DNA of 64,000 bases from Sanderia malayensis (GCA_013076295.1 RQOL01000374.1:620001-684000); one strand, 5' to 3'. Numbered from the stretch's first letter, positions 41,464 to 51,549 are shown. Numbers and translations are program-made. Notes: generated by a model from the sequence alone, not told the origin.

Positions 41464-42785
41464 TATGACTTGCACATCTTCCGGTTTTCTAATCTAGGTC
41501 TCCTAGCTGCTGATAACTTTGAAACTGTTCTTTCATCATCTTCATCTTCATACCCAGAGGATTCACCACAACCTTCATCTTCTTCATATGAACGAAAACC
41601 ACCTTTTCTCAATAATTTCTTCAGTGATTCCTCAACTTGTTGTTCAATCATTTTCGAAATATTTCCCCTCTTTCCTTGCCCTTGCAAATCTTTATCTAAT
41701 TGTTTCTTTAATCGCTCTTGTCTTCTTGTATGAGAAGCAATAGGTGAATATGTTCCTTTATCTTTACTATCACTTTCGTCTGATTTTGGCTCCTGTTTAT
41801 TCTGAAGAGATTTTCGAAGTGATTCTATCCTCTTTCGAATTGATTTTCTTTTTTCTGCAAGTTTTTCTGTTGGAGTTTCTGACTTAACTAAACCTGATGG
41901 TCCAGCTTCCTCCTTTTCTATCTTTTCTGGCGCTACAGGATTTGATACTTTTTTACTTTCTGTTACAATTCTTCTTTGTAATTCATGTGGTAATATATTT
42001 ATATTTAACCCTTCATCCACCAATTTCTTAGCAATTGAAACCATCTCTACTGGGATATTGGTAAATTTATATGGTGCATTAATATAATCAATCAATTTTT
42101 GTGTCTTGGCAGCATTTGGAATAAATTCGTCATCTATATGAATTGTATCTTCTTCCTTATCAAAACTTATCCCCTTGCTATTTCTCAATGCTGTTATAAA
42201 TTTAATTGTGTTAGGTCTTAAATTATCCACAGCACTCATATTGACATCTGATATATCGTGACCATTTAAAATCTCCTTTAACTGTTGTTCTTTCTTTTCA
42301 TTAAAAAGACTTCTAAATTGTTGAATTTGTTTCAATATATGCTTAACTTTTTCGTGTTTCTCTTCTGCTGAAAGTTTCTTATTATTACTAATTTGCGTCA
42401 TTTGCCGTTGTAATTCTGCTATTTTCCGTTGTTGTGTACTAACCACAAGGTTTTCACTTTTTTCTTTACCAACATTTTCAGCATCTATTCCAGATTCAAC
42501 ATATATTGTTTGCAACAAATCTTTTAGTTGTGCCGCTTTCGTTAATAAAGCAATTCGTTCTATTGGATTGTCTGCTGTTAATGCACTTTCCTTTAACTCT
42601 TTTATCTTTTGTTCATAACTATTAGGTACATCATGCGCTTTAATTTGTTGTAATCTTGTGTAATCTTTCAATGATACTAATACATGCTTATTATGCAAAT
42701 TAACACCACTATCTTTTTGATTATTTTCTACTTCATTTTCTTTCTGTTCTGTTAATAATGGTTTATTATCTTCCTTAGTATCCAT
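41463..42785 (-). CDS. Coiled-coil structural-type protein (440 aa)
   Basis: Unbroken version of the protein split in segment B (20694-19017). Residues 1-165 are coiled coil (KQIQQFRSLFNEKKEQQLKE); the middle has DEEFIP-like and INILPHELQRR motifs; the C-terminal third is basic then acidic (EDEGCGESSGYEDEDDE). The last few residues (RKMCKS) probably derive from the deletion junction. Likely virion or scaffold component by position; no enzyme motif. Confidence 0.65.
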   Translation of the reverse strand: MDTKEDNKPLLTEQKENEVENNQKDSGVNLHNKHVLVSLKDYTRLQQIKAHDVPNSYEQKIKELKESALTADNPIERIALLTKAAQLKDLLQTIYVESGIDAENVGKEKSENLVVSTQQRKIAELQRQMTQISNNKKLSAEEKHEKVKHILKQIQQFRSLFNEKKEQQLKEILNGHDISDVNMSAVDNLRPNTIKFITALRNSKGISFDKEEDTIHIDDEFIPNAAKTQKLIDYINAPYKFTNIPVEMVSIAKKLVDEGLNINILPHELQRRIVTESKKVSNPVAPEKIEKEEAGPSGLVKSETPTEKLAEKRKSIRKRIESLRKSLQNKQEPKSDESDSKDKGTYSPIASHTRRQERLKKQLDKDLQGQGKRGNISKMIEQQVEESLKKLLRKGGFRSYEEDEGCGESSGYEDEDDERTVSKLSAARRPRLENRKMCKS

Positions 42786-43055
42786 TTATTTTGTTACAAT
42801 TCCCGCAATCACCAGAGCGCGATTTGGTGATAATGCAACGCGTTGCGCCTTAAATTTTGATTTTAAACCAGAAATAGCCTTTGTCTTAGTTTTTATAGCT
42901 ATTTTTCGCACATCTGCTAATGATTTATTCTTTTTAAATCGATATCTCTGAATACTTATATTTTGATTATTTGGTGAATAATATTTGTTCATAAATCGAT
43001 CATATACTTGTTGATTATACAACATTCCTTGCACACTACTATTTATCGGAAACAT
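42786..43055 (-). CDS. Small basic protein, conserved between elements
   Basis: 89 aa, counterpart of 20695-20976; basic centre (KTKTKAISGLKSKFKAQR) and hydrophobic tail (RALVIAGIV). Its stop is directly followed by the 440-aa gene's ATG, suggesting cotranscription. Confidence 0.6.
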   Translation of the reverse strand: MFPINSSVQGMLYNQQVYDRFMNKYYSPNNQNISIQRYRFKKNKSLADVRKIAIKTKTKAISGLKSKFKAQRVALSPNRALVIAGIVTK

Positions 43056-43147
43056 TGTGACTTTTACATATTTCTTTTCTAGTTCTATATAAACGAATTT
43101 ATTCTAATAGTTTTTTTTAAATTGTTCATTTTTAATTTCAAATGTTC

Positions 43148-43702
43148 TTATTCTTTTTTCTCTTCCATCTCTTCCATGTTCTTTTCGTCTTCTTTTTTTA
43201 CCAACTCCATATCAATTTCCACCCCATCAACAAATTCCATATCATCTGTAATTTCATCATCAGGGAAGAATCTTTCCATAATAATACTTTTATCTACTTG
43301 TTGTGATTGATGTCTGGTTTTTTTACTAACTCTCCTCCCAACAACACGCGTTGGAGCTATTCGTTTTCTTGTTGGATTGACAATCGGTAGCCATGCTTCT
43401 TCTTTATCATTTGTTTCATACAAAAGTCTATTAATTGATTCTAATTTTGCAAATCCCATAGACAATGAACGTGCTGGCGTAACCCATTCCTCTGGTTTTG
43501 CTAGTGCAACTTTCGTTTCTTCATTTTCTTTAAATACAAGTCTACATTTTACCTTTACATCACCATATCCATTTTTAGCAGCAACATATAATAAATGTTT
43601 TGCATTTTGTGCACCTGGTATATATTTTCTCAATCCATCACTGATTTTATACACTGATGAATTATTTGGAGTTCTGTACGTAAAATCATATATGTATGCC
43701 AT
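43148..43702 (-). CDS. Conserved element protein, unknown function
   Basis: 184 aa, counterpart of 21067-21573: YIYDF near the start, EEAWLPIVNPTRKR in the middle and an acidic tail (KKEDEKNMEEMEEKKE). No family recognised. Confidence 0.6.
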   Translation of the reverse strand: MAYIYDFTYRTPNNSSVYKISDGLRKYIPGAQNAKHLLYVAAKNGYGDVKVKCRLVFKENEETKVALAKPEEWVTPARSLSMGFAKLESINRLLYETNDKEEAWLPIVNPTRKRIAPTRVVGRRVSKKTRHQSQQVDKSIIMERFFPDDEITDDMEFVDGVEIDMELVKKEDEKNMEEMEEKKE

Positions 43703-43789
43703 TTTTTTCGATTTTTATTATTTCATATTACTACACGCTCCTTTATGCAATAATTTTATTACTTTAATAAAAAATAACTCATTTCTTCC

Positions 43790-44215
43790 TTTTCACATTA
43801 GGTATCCAATATATTCCATTATTTTTTCTTTCCAGCTAACTTTTTGTTCAAACTTTCGCATAAATCCATCCTAATCTTGTTCCCTCGAATACATATATTT
43901 TATCAAATAATCTCTAACTTCTGTTTCATGTTTTTTTGATGATTGAAGTTTCTTTGCACAAACAGCGAATATTGTTACCACCCTTCCCCAATTTTCCTCT
44001 CAATCTTTCATCATTTCTTGCACTATATCAGGCAGATTCACTACATCAATTTGATTATTAATTGAAGTCATTAAAAGTTCATGTTTATTACAAATCTCTT
44101 TAACCAATCGCATCATTACTCTCGTATTAGAATTTACTTCCTCTACACTTTTCTTTTCTACATTAACTAATACAAAATCATCTATCACAAACCATGTTAT
44201 TTCTGAAAGAGGCAT
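43790..44215 (-). pseudogene. Bcl-2-like gene, decayed
   Basis: Collinear with the intact gene at 21617-22060. The start (44215) is open for 71 codons, then a TGA at 44000-44002. The same frame continues with ENWGRVVTIFAVC (BH1), and a TAG follows at 43871-43873. The BH2 GGW position reads VSW. Two in-frame stops make it a pseudogene unless they are read through. Confidence 0.75.
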
Positions 44216-44261
44216 TTTACATATTAGTTATCTGAATAACTTATATATTATACAATGTGAC

Positions 44262-45119
44262 TCATTTCATAATATAATTGATTGATGAAATCATGGCACT
44301 TATATTTTCTATGTCATTTATATTTTCTTCAACTAATTCCTCCAAATGATCTCGCACATATCTCATCCTTGGATTATCCAAAGCATCCATCAATTCCTCT
44401 AGTGTTCTTTGTGATGAATCCAATGATGACCACATCCACGCATCAAACATCATAATCATTGCATTTATGGTAGGTACTGTTCCATCCTTTCCTCTACGAT
44501 TTTCTAGTGTGTTAACCCATTGAACCCATTTTTCATTTAAAAGAAAATTAATAAGACTTCTCACATCATCCATTGTAATTATTTGCAATACTGTTGCACA
44601 ATACATTTTATACCAATACAGAAAATTCTCTATCATTGGATTTTTATTTACATAGAAACTTGTACTGTTCACGCATATTCTACTCGCTTCTCAATTAATC
44701 AATTTCATAACATCAATTATTTTCTGCCATGTTAATTCCTCATATACTGCCCATTTCCAAATTGTCCACCACACTACTTTCCACTCTTCTCCATTGGCTC
44801 TTTTCCATATTTCTGACTCTTCAACATTTTCATTTTTCCATCCAAATTTGTTTTGTAACATTGAGTATAGTTCCCTCCCAGTAACAATCATTCCATCAAT
44901 CATTCTACTGAAAGTTTTATACCATAACCACAAACCTTCTGACTTCTTTATTTCCTCTATTTTCTCTAACATTTCAACATCTGTTATTCTTACTTGGTTT
45001 TGTGTCTTAAACACTTTATCCATCTCACTCCACATCTTATCTTCACAAAATGGAAATTCGTTCAAATCATACCTCATTGTTGTTTCCACCTTTTCAGGAA
45101 CATCCATTACAGAAGACAT
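44262..45119 (-). pseudogene. Tandem death-fold gene split by a TGA
   Basis: ORF 45119-44691 starts MSSVMDVPE like the 46004 gene and has LWLWYKTFSRMIDGM, then WWTIWKWAVYEELTWQKI. After a TGA (44691-44693) the same frame continues seven codons to the second ORF (44672-44262), with FLYWYKMYCATVL and LMDALDNPRMRYVRDHLEEL, the second death-fold half. So one roughly 285-codon gene is interrupted by a single stop. It has the shared promoter box at 45172. Confidence 0.55.
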
Positions 45120-45171
45120 CTTGATAACTAACTTATTTTTAATTTTCTTTCGTTCTTATATTCCGTTATAC

Positions 45172-45189
45172 GTCGCGCATGCGTTATAA
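45172..45189 (-). promoter_or_regulatory. Shared death-fold gene promoter box
   Basis: Same 18-mer GTCGCGCATGCGTTATAA as at 15123 and 46055, 53 bp upstream of the ATG at 45119. Confidence 0.65.
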
Positions 45190-45263
45190 GATATGATTTT
45201 TTATTTAATACTAAAGCACATTTAGAAAACACACAAGAAATAACATTTTTTATTTCACTTTTT

Positions 45264-46004
45264 TCAATTAGAAAATCTAACTATATCATAATACAAATCA
45301 GTATCCATATGTGTTTTTAATTCTAATCTCTTAACAGTTTGTAACAATCTTCTTGGAGTTGCTTCAAATCGATATCGGAAAAACCATTTTTGAAGCATAT
45401 CCTGCACACAACTCAACGTCATATAGTCTCCATTTCCTCTGTGATTGAACTGAAGTACATCTAAATCAGAATTCACCTCTTCTGTATTAAACAGAAACGC
45501 AAAAAAATCATATCTTTTTTCTTCCACTTGATTTATTATCGTATCAAACACATAAAACCAGAAATGAAACGGGTTCAATTCTGGATATTTGCTTGTAAAC
45601 CCATGCACATCTTTTGCAATATCCTCTCTTCCAATTTCTTCAAAAACTTTGATAAAGTCAGAATAATCTAACATCTGACAGCAACTTCTATTCCAACATT
45701 TCACTATGTTGTAAGTTATTTTGTGACAATCATTCGGTGATCTGTTCACAATTTCTTTCAAAGTAACACCAAATTTGAAATCTGCTTTTTTACACATTTT
45801 ATTTACTCCAGCGTAAAATTTCTCGTATTCTGTACCTAATCGTCCTATCCATCTGTACAATTGGTACATCCAAAGATACATCTCTCCATCATATGCAGTT
45901 TTTTCAGCTTTATGCCAAAATTCACCTTCATAAAATGTGAGATCATCTTCATCACCATATCTATCAATGAATAACAATTCAGGAACATCCATTACAGAAG
46001 ACAT
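45264..46004 (-). CDS. Tandem death-fold domain protein (complete)
   Basis: 246 aa from MSSVMDVPELLF (46004), the start shared by its paralogues; the frame extends upstream to 46091 through the promoter box, so the longer form is unlikely. First half: YLWMYQLYRWIGRLG, NDCHKITYNIVKCW, LDYSDFIKVFEEIGREDIAK. Second half: FWFYVFDTIINQVEE, CVQDMLQKWFFRY, LLQTVKRLELKT. Both show helix patterns of the death-fold superfamily, the first ending in the diagnostic 'L...IGR.DIA'. Truncated copy at 14716-15073. Probable adaptor mimic that interferes with apoptosis or innate signalling (inference). Confidence 0.65.
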   Translation of the reverse strand: MSSVMDVPELLFIDRYGDEDDLTFYEGEFWHKAEKTAYDGEMYLWMYQLYRWIGRLGTEYEKFYAGVNKMCKKADFKFGVTLKEIVNRSPNDCHKITYNIVKCWNRSCCQMLDYSDFIKVFEEIGREDIAKDVHGFTSKYPELNPFHFWFYVFDTIINQVEEKRYDFFAFLFNTEEVNSDLDVLQFNHRGNGDYMTLSCVQDMLQKWFFRYRFEATPRRLLQTVKRLELKTHMDTDLYYDIVRFSN

Positions 46005-46054
46005 CTTGATAACTAACTTATTTTTAATTTTTTCGTTCTTATATTCCATTTTAT

Positions 46055-46120
46055 GTCGCGCATGCGTTATAACATCTTTCTTATTATACAAGGTGGGAGA
46101 GATAGGTGGGTACTATAAAT
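46055..46120. promoter_or_regulatory. Bidirectional promoter of death-fold genes
   Basis: The 18-mer GTCGCGCATGCGTTATAA (46055-46072) serves the minus-strand gene 51 bp away, and CTATAAAT at 46113-46120 serves the plus-strand gene whose ATG is at 46170. The same arrangement stands in segment E (15123 and about 15181). Confidence 0.6.
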
Positions 46121-46169
46121 TCTACATTTCACTTCTTTACTTCATTCACACCTCATCATATGTAACAAC

Positions 46170-46916
46170 ATGAACCATTTAGATAAAAACGAATTATGGA
46201 CTTGGTATCGACGTTTACATCTTATCATAAACCAGATAGGCTCATCATACACGCAATTGTTCTATGCAATTCCATTTCATAATACACCAAAACATATATC
46301 TCACATTGAGCTTAAACCTCCTCATGATTGCCACAAAGTAACTTACAACATTATCAAATTATGGATTGAGGATTGTCAAAAGAAATTAGATTATTCTGAT
46401 TTCTTACCAATTTTACATCAAATTGGACGGTTTGATATTGCAGATACACTCAGAGTTTCAATACGTTCTTATCCTGAACATAAACCGTTTCATTATTGGT
46501 TTACAATGTTTGACTATCTTATAAATGAAATACAACCTGATGATCTTCCGTCTTTTTTTCGTCAACTTCACAATTCATCAAGTACAGATTGGCAATTGGA
46601 TTTTATCAAATTCAAGAACAGACTCAATCATTCTCCAGCTAAAGATTGTACTTTTGATGTCTTGGATACACGGTTGAGAAGTGCACAATATCAAGCTTGT
46701 ATTTGTCGAATTGTATACCTGATGAAATCTATGTCGCTCAAAACATCAACGAATCAAAATATGTATGAAGACTTTATGCGTTCTAAACAATATTTAGTAA
46801 CTTGTAACAATAAATCATGTTTACAGTTAGCTTCAGGCTCATTTCATATTTCTTTAGCACCCAATAAGAAACCAGAATTCATTGAAAATCCATTTGAACT
46901 TTTTCGTATACGTTAA
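46170..46916 (+). CDS. Tandem death-fold domain protein
   Basis: 248 aa, nearly identical to 15238-15984; differences include GRFDIAD for GRRDIAD and VSIRSYPEH for DSICSYPEH. Two death-fold halves with HDCHKVTYNIIKLW and LDTRLRSAQ. Last gene before the right TIR. Both copies are intact, which suggests recent function or recent duplication. Confidence 0.65.
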   Translation: MNHLDKNELWTWYRRLHLIINQIGSSYTQLFYAIPFHNTPKHISHIELKPPHDCHKVTYNIIKLWIEDCQKKLDYSDFLPILHQIGRFDIADTLRVSIRSYPEHKPFHYWFTMFDYLINEIQPDDLPSFFRQLHNSSSTDWQLDFIKFKNRLNHSPAKDCTFDVLDTRLRSAQYQACICRIVYLMKSMSLKTSTNQNMYEDFMRSKQYLVTCNNKSCLQLASGSFHISLAPNKKPEFIENPFELFRIR

Positions 46917-47063
46917 TTTTTTCTCTTGATTAAACAGTTCTACATATAACAATTCCTGATGTTTTTCTGTTGTTATATTCCTTCTAAAATAATTTAAATC
47001 GCCTCCAGAAACCCGAGTCAACATGTTCATTTTCCAAAGTAATTTCAACCCCCGCCTAATCCG

Positions 47064-47204
47064 CAGCTTAAACATTCAAACTTCCACGCCTAATCCGCAG
47101 CTTAAACATTCAAACTTCCACGCCCTTTCCTTAAACGTTTAAAAAACCGTGCCGCTCTTAAACATTAAAAAAGTCCATATGATCGTTAGCCTCCATATAC
47201 TACT
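47064..47204. repeat. Right terminal inverted repeat of element A
   Basis: Mirror of 26553-26693, with one extra AATGTTTAAG/GCGGATTAGGCG unit. It ends ATATACTACT and is followed directly by PolB coding sequence of segment C. Confidence 0.85.
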
Positions 47205-50200
47205 GTTTTCGCTTTTGGAGTAATCACCTCAACATAATTATCATCTAATATTTGTGCATCTAAAATACTTCCGATATTAAATTGCGGTAGTTGTTTTTTT
47301 TTCATTTCCCATATATGCAATATTTCGTTGTTTTCCTTTATTCATTATTGTTGTTCCAAAAGCACTATTACCTACTAATTTTGACGTTTCTGTTTTGACT
47401 TGAGTTGCTGGGTTAATGTCTCCATTGCCTCTATCCTGAGATATGTTGTTTACAAAGTCTGTAAACACTCATTTTCCACGGTATTGAATAAATTTATATA
47501 CACGAGTTACAACCAAACCGTGTTGTAAGTACCAACGTAATAGGGATGTGTTCAAACCTATTTGAACGCCAAAATAGCTACCTATTAGTAATTTACGCGA
47601 TTGTTTAGAAAAACCGAATTTGATAGCGACATCTTGCATATATTCTCCGATATCTTCCAATTCTACATTCACATTTTTAAAAATAGGAGTAAACTCTTTA
47701 AATTGATCCTTTAAAGAATCTGGAACATGTATATCAACTTCAATTGCTCCAAATGCTTTGTCATCTTTAATATCTTGTAATAATTGACTAGTAGAAGTTT
47801 CAACATTTCCTGTGTATGGTAATCGAGATTCTTGTATAAATGAACGAATTTCCTTATGTTCACTTAAAAGTGTTTTCCATTTACATTCAGGCATTCTCTT
47901 CACTTGATACCCTCGAGAAATGAACAAGTCAGTTTTGGCTTTATCTAGCTGTTGAAGTTCTTCACTAGATAAAATATGGTGATTTATTGATACATCACAC
48001 CTTTGCACAAACGATCGCAATTTACCAGATGATAAGCATTTTTGACATGCGTGCCAGTAACACCCATCAAACTCATAAATAATTCTTTCTTTTTCATTCA
48101 CTCCATCTGCTATAACAAAATCTATTTTAAATCCTTTTGGAGCAAAAATCCTTTGCTCCTCTCGATCTGTAAGCATAAATTTCTTCTCACATGTTAAAAA
48201 TTCTTTTTCTCCTTTATTCTCATTAAAAGAATGATCGAGATAATCCAAGAATTCATTTGCAATAAAAGATTTATTGCATGCAAGCTTATTCTTCTCTTTT
48301 AAAATCATTTTATGACCGTTTAAAGCCGAATCATTGAAGGGAGGTTCTCCAACTGGCATTTCATCGCCTAAACAATATAGATATAAAGCTCCTGCATCAT
48401 AACCTTGAACTATCCCTTCAGCTAAGCGAGAAAATATAATGGATGGTCCTCCAACTAAATGCTTGTTGTAAAAATCTGTTATTTCTAAATCTCCAACATG
48501 TAAAATTCGTTCTGTTTTATTTGAGGCATACAAGATTTTACTGGCAATTGTCGGGAGACTAATTCCATCTGTTTTTAACAGAATTCCATATCTTTCAAAT
48601 TCTTTCGAATAATTTAACATTGCTCGTAAATAAGGCTCCACATGCATAGTATTATACCACCGCAGGAAATCCAACACAGCCTCCCAACCAAACAACACCC
48701 ATAACGTTTGTAATTGTTCGTAATTTTCTTTTCCTGTTTTTGGCTTTTCTTTCCATTTCAGTTTTTGAAGCGTTAATTTTTCTAATTCACTCTCATTTAA
48801 TCTGTCGCCCTTTTCTATTTTCATCTTATTGAAAATTTCCATAAAGCGTTCATATTGTATATTCAAAGTATTTTTATTCATTTTCAAACTAGATGTAAAT
48901 TCTTCATATGGAGGTAATTCAGTTTCATGCAATCGATCAAAACTTGTCAAATACTCGTATGGAAAAAATGATTTTTCTTGTTCACATTCGGGAGCAAACG
49001 CTTTGATGAATGTATCTAAATTATAACTCGGCGCCAGAAATGCAGATGTATCCAATAATATTAATCTCCAATTCGGAAATTGTTTAGTAACCGCAGGAGT
49101 AAATTGAACTGATTTGTATTTACTTCCTTGCTTAATTACATCTGGTGTAACACCTTGTTTTAACATAATTGGAAATAGATATTTCGCAATTAATGGAATG
49201 TCATATCCTGACGAATTAAAACCAAATGCAGATGTTGTTTGGCATTGATTAAATAAATTGTAATATAATTTATATTCTTCAATGCATTTTGTTAGAACTT
49301 CAATTCGGTCCTTTCGTGCCTCTATTTTATCTGTTTCTTCTGGTTCATTTTCAAATAATTTTTGTATATGCTTACATTGATCTGTTGTAAGTGTTCGCTT
49401 GATGGATCCCTCTATTGATATACGTTTACTTTCATCCCAATTTTTCAATTCATTAAAATGATAACATTTCCCCTCATCAAAAATCAACAAAACCTGTTGA
49501 TTCCAGAAGAAATCTCGTATACCTTCAAATATCTTACGATATTTATTAAAAGCGCGAATACATTTTTGTGTGGCCAAATGTATCAAATGCTTAACAAATG
49601 TTTCCACCAATAACTGTGGTGATTCATTACAAGAGAACAAAATATTTGTGTTAACAGTTTCATCATTTACTGGTAATTTATGAGGAAAACTACTGGCGAT
49701 AGCGTACGATATAGGAATCTGAACTCGAAAGAAGTCTGCATTGTTTTCTCCTTCTCTTTCTATTAAATCACGCACATATTCTCTTTGAGGGACAAACTTT
49801 CCATCATCATTAAAACAATTATATTCATCTTCATTATCTTTATCGAAAAATTCACCATCTATTAAACCATCATCTCCAAATATATATTCTTTACCATAAA
49901 ACAAATCGGCTTTATCTACCCTCTGTTTGGCATTTAAACTTTCAAAATCAAACACTACCATATCTTTATCATAATAAAAATCTGATTTTTCTTCTTCATT
50001 ATCAAATGTAAATGCAGCATTTAAACCAAATGATGAGACAATTCTCGGTAGTAATGGTTGATGCCTTTCAACCAATCCTGTTTTATATTTCCTCTTTGTA
50101 TGTTTCTTTAAAATGCAGTTTGTTTGATGTCGAATTAAACTCGCCCCATGTTTATAAACCATACTACAATCATCGCAAATATATTTGTCGGTAAAATCTT

Positions 50201-50495
50201 TCATATTTTTTATTGTACATATATGCTCATTATAATACAATAAATCCAATTTGATAGAGCTCTTGTATTTTAAATGTGAAGTGTACATTTTTTTTACTCC
50301 CTTCAATCCTATAATATTTTCAAGCTTCTTATCTCCCATTTTTTCATTTGCAAATTCAAAACAGGGAGTGTAAATTGAAATTTTCACCCCATACAACCAT
50401 TCCATATGCACAGTATGTCGTACATTAAATCCATAAAACTCATTTAATTCTGCAAATGCAAAATATTTCTCAATCATTTCTTCTATACTTTCCAC
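47205..50495 (-). pseudogene. polB: DNA polymerase B, copy C, nearly full length
   Basis: 1008-codon ORF (50495-47469). Motifs: C2HC finger (C107, C110, H123, C127), exo I VVFDFES (D183, E185), exo II NSSGYD (427-432), exo III region YNTMHVEP with His619 in place of Asp, palm motif A at D700, and a PD-(D/E)XK/Vsr-like insert EFDGCYWHAC (808-817). A TGA at 47469 splits off motif B (KLVGNSAFG, 47277-47468). A later frameshift and the A terminus at 47204 remove motif C. It starts at a GTG; a TAG upstream shows that the extra N-terminal region of copy A is lost. Confidence 0.88.
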
Positions 50496-50717
50496 CTCTT
50501 CTTCTGGTCTTTTGACTTCTTCTGACTAAAATTTTTGATAATGAGCGTTGTAAACGAGTTGTTTTTCACTCAACTCAAAGTTATAAAAAAGGGCTCGTTT
50601 CTCCCACAGTGCAATTTTATATTCTGTAGTTTTAGCCTTTTTACCTTTAGCAACTTTTTCTTGTACAGCTGAAACTTGCAGTTTGTTATATCTGGATCAA
50701 TGTTGTTTCGTGTCACA

Positions 50718-50768
50718 ATTCTGAAGATGACGGTATATATGATAACATATATGCAGCCTCTTCAGAAT
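50718..50768. other. Imperfect 51-bp inverted repeat between genes
   Basis: Identical to 25350-25400: arms ATTCTGAAGA/TCTTCAGAAT with an inner ATATATG/CATATAT pair. Confidence 0.6.
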
Positions 50769-50859
50769 GGTGAAAGCGATTTTTTCATATCATAATGTAC
50801 AGGAACAAAACATATATATGAATATATAATAACTAAAAAAAATGTCACAAAAGTTTTTA

Positions 50860-51549
50860 TTAGTCCTCCATACCACTCCAGTGAACAAATACTTCAGGTC
50901 CTCGTATAGCTCGAATAACCATTATTGGTACTGCATCATTTCTGGCATAAAGCGGATGATCTAATACCACCACACAATCTTCAAGGTTAGCGAGGAATTC
51001 CATATCCATCCCTTCTCTAAAACACACTTTGCTGCCGAGAACATTCTGCACATTTTGTTTCAGGTTTCTCTTCTCTTCTTCGGTAACACGTTCTCCATTA
51101 GAAGACCAATACACCCGTTCAAGTAATTTAGCATTAAGATCTTGAGTAACTTGTTTCCACTGACGGAATAGTTCAAAACTGAACTTACGTAGATTTATGC
51201 CTTCCAACAATAATGTGAAGGGAATATTTAACGGCTTCTTTACAGGTCCTAATTGACGTTGCTTATTTTCACTGTCAGCAGCTGTAAAGCCAACTCTCAT
51301 CACTCCTTCTTCAGTATTAATATTTGCAACGCTTTCATTAACTGTTGGTGAAGCTTTACATTCAACATCACTCAACATGTGAATCTTTGCTAATTCTTCA
51401 GACATGTTACGAACAACTTTATTTGGAGCTTTTATTAATGCTCGTGTCTTATAGTTTGGAGTGTTGGTGATGGTAATGTGATAAGAATCCCACTCACCAT
51501 GAAGAACGCTTAATAAACCATTTTCTCTATATGAGGTTACTGCATCCAT
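50860..51549 (-). CDS. Walker-less packaging-ATPase paralogue
   Basis: Near-identical to 25492-26181 (a handful of substitutions, for example LLLEGINLRK for LFLEGINLRK). Intact ORF, P-loop absent, CVVVLDHPL retained. ATG at 51549; the frame opens upstream at a GTG (51594). Confidence 0.7.
   Translation of the reverse strand: MDAVTSYRENGLLSVLHGEWDSYHITITNTPNYKTRALIKAPNKVVRNMSEELAKIHMLSDVECKASPTVNESVANINTEEGVMRVGFTAADSENKQRQLGPVKKPLNIPFTLLLEGINLRKFSFELFRQWKQVTQDLNAKLLERVYWSSNGERVTEEEKRNLKQNVQNVLGSKVCFREGMDMEFLANLEDCVVVLDHPLYARNDAVPIMVIRAIRGPEVFVHWSGMED

Larger units (their letters stand above)
26553..47204. mobile_element. Element A: 20.65-kb Polinton/adintovirus-like element
   Basis: Bounded by inverted terminal repeats of about 140 bp that start AGTAGTATAT and end ATATACTACT. 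Plus-strand genes: Fic, TRAF-like, 327-aa family, packaging ATPase, basic proteins, PolB and pseudo-ATPases. Minus-strand genes: coiled-coil protein to Bcl-2-like and death-fold genes; a last plus-strand death-fold gene abuts the right TIR. Size, TIRs, PolB and ATPase fit Polintons. No integrase is present, and the flanking 6-mers (TATATA and GTTTTC) do not match, so there is no visible target-site duplication. Several genes are broken: a fixed, decaying copy. Confidence 0.8.

Noticed and set aside
43377..43874. 165-aa plus-strand ORF
   Set aside because: Shadow of the conserved 184-aa minus-strand gene and the Bcl-2 relic.
26553..47204. Retrovirus or LTR element because of the nearby integrase fold
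   Set aside because: No reverse transcriptase, protease or LTRs; PolB, packaging ATPase and TIRs fit a Polinton.
26547..47210. Six-base target-site duplication around element A
   Set aside because: Flanks read TATATA and GTTTTC; no match at any nearby offset I tried.
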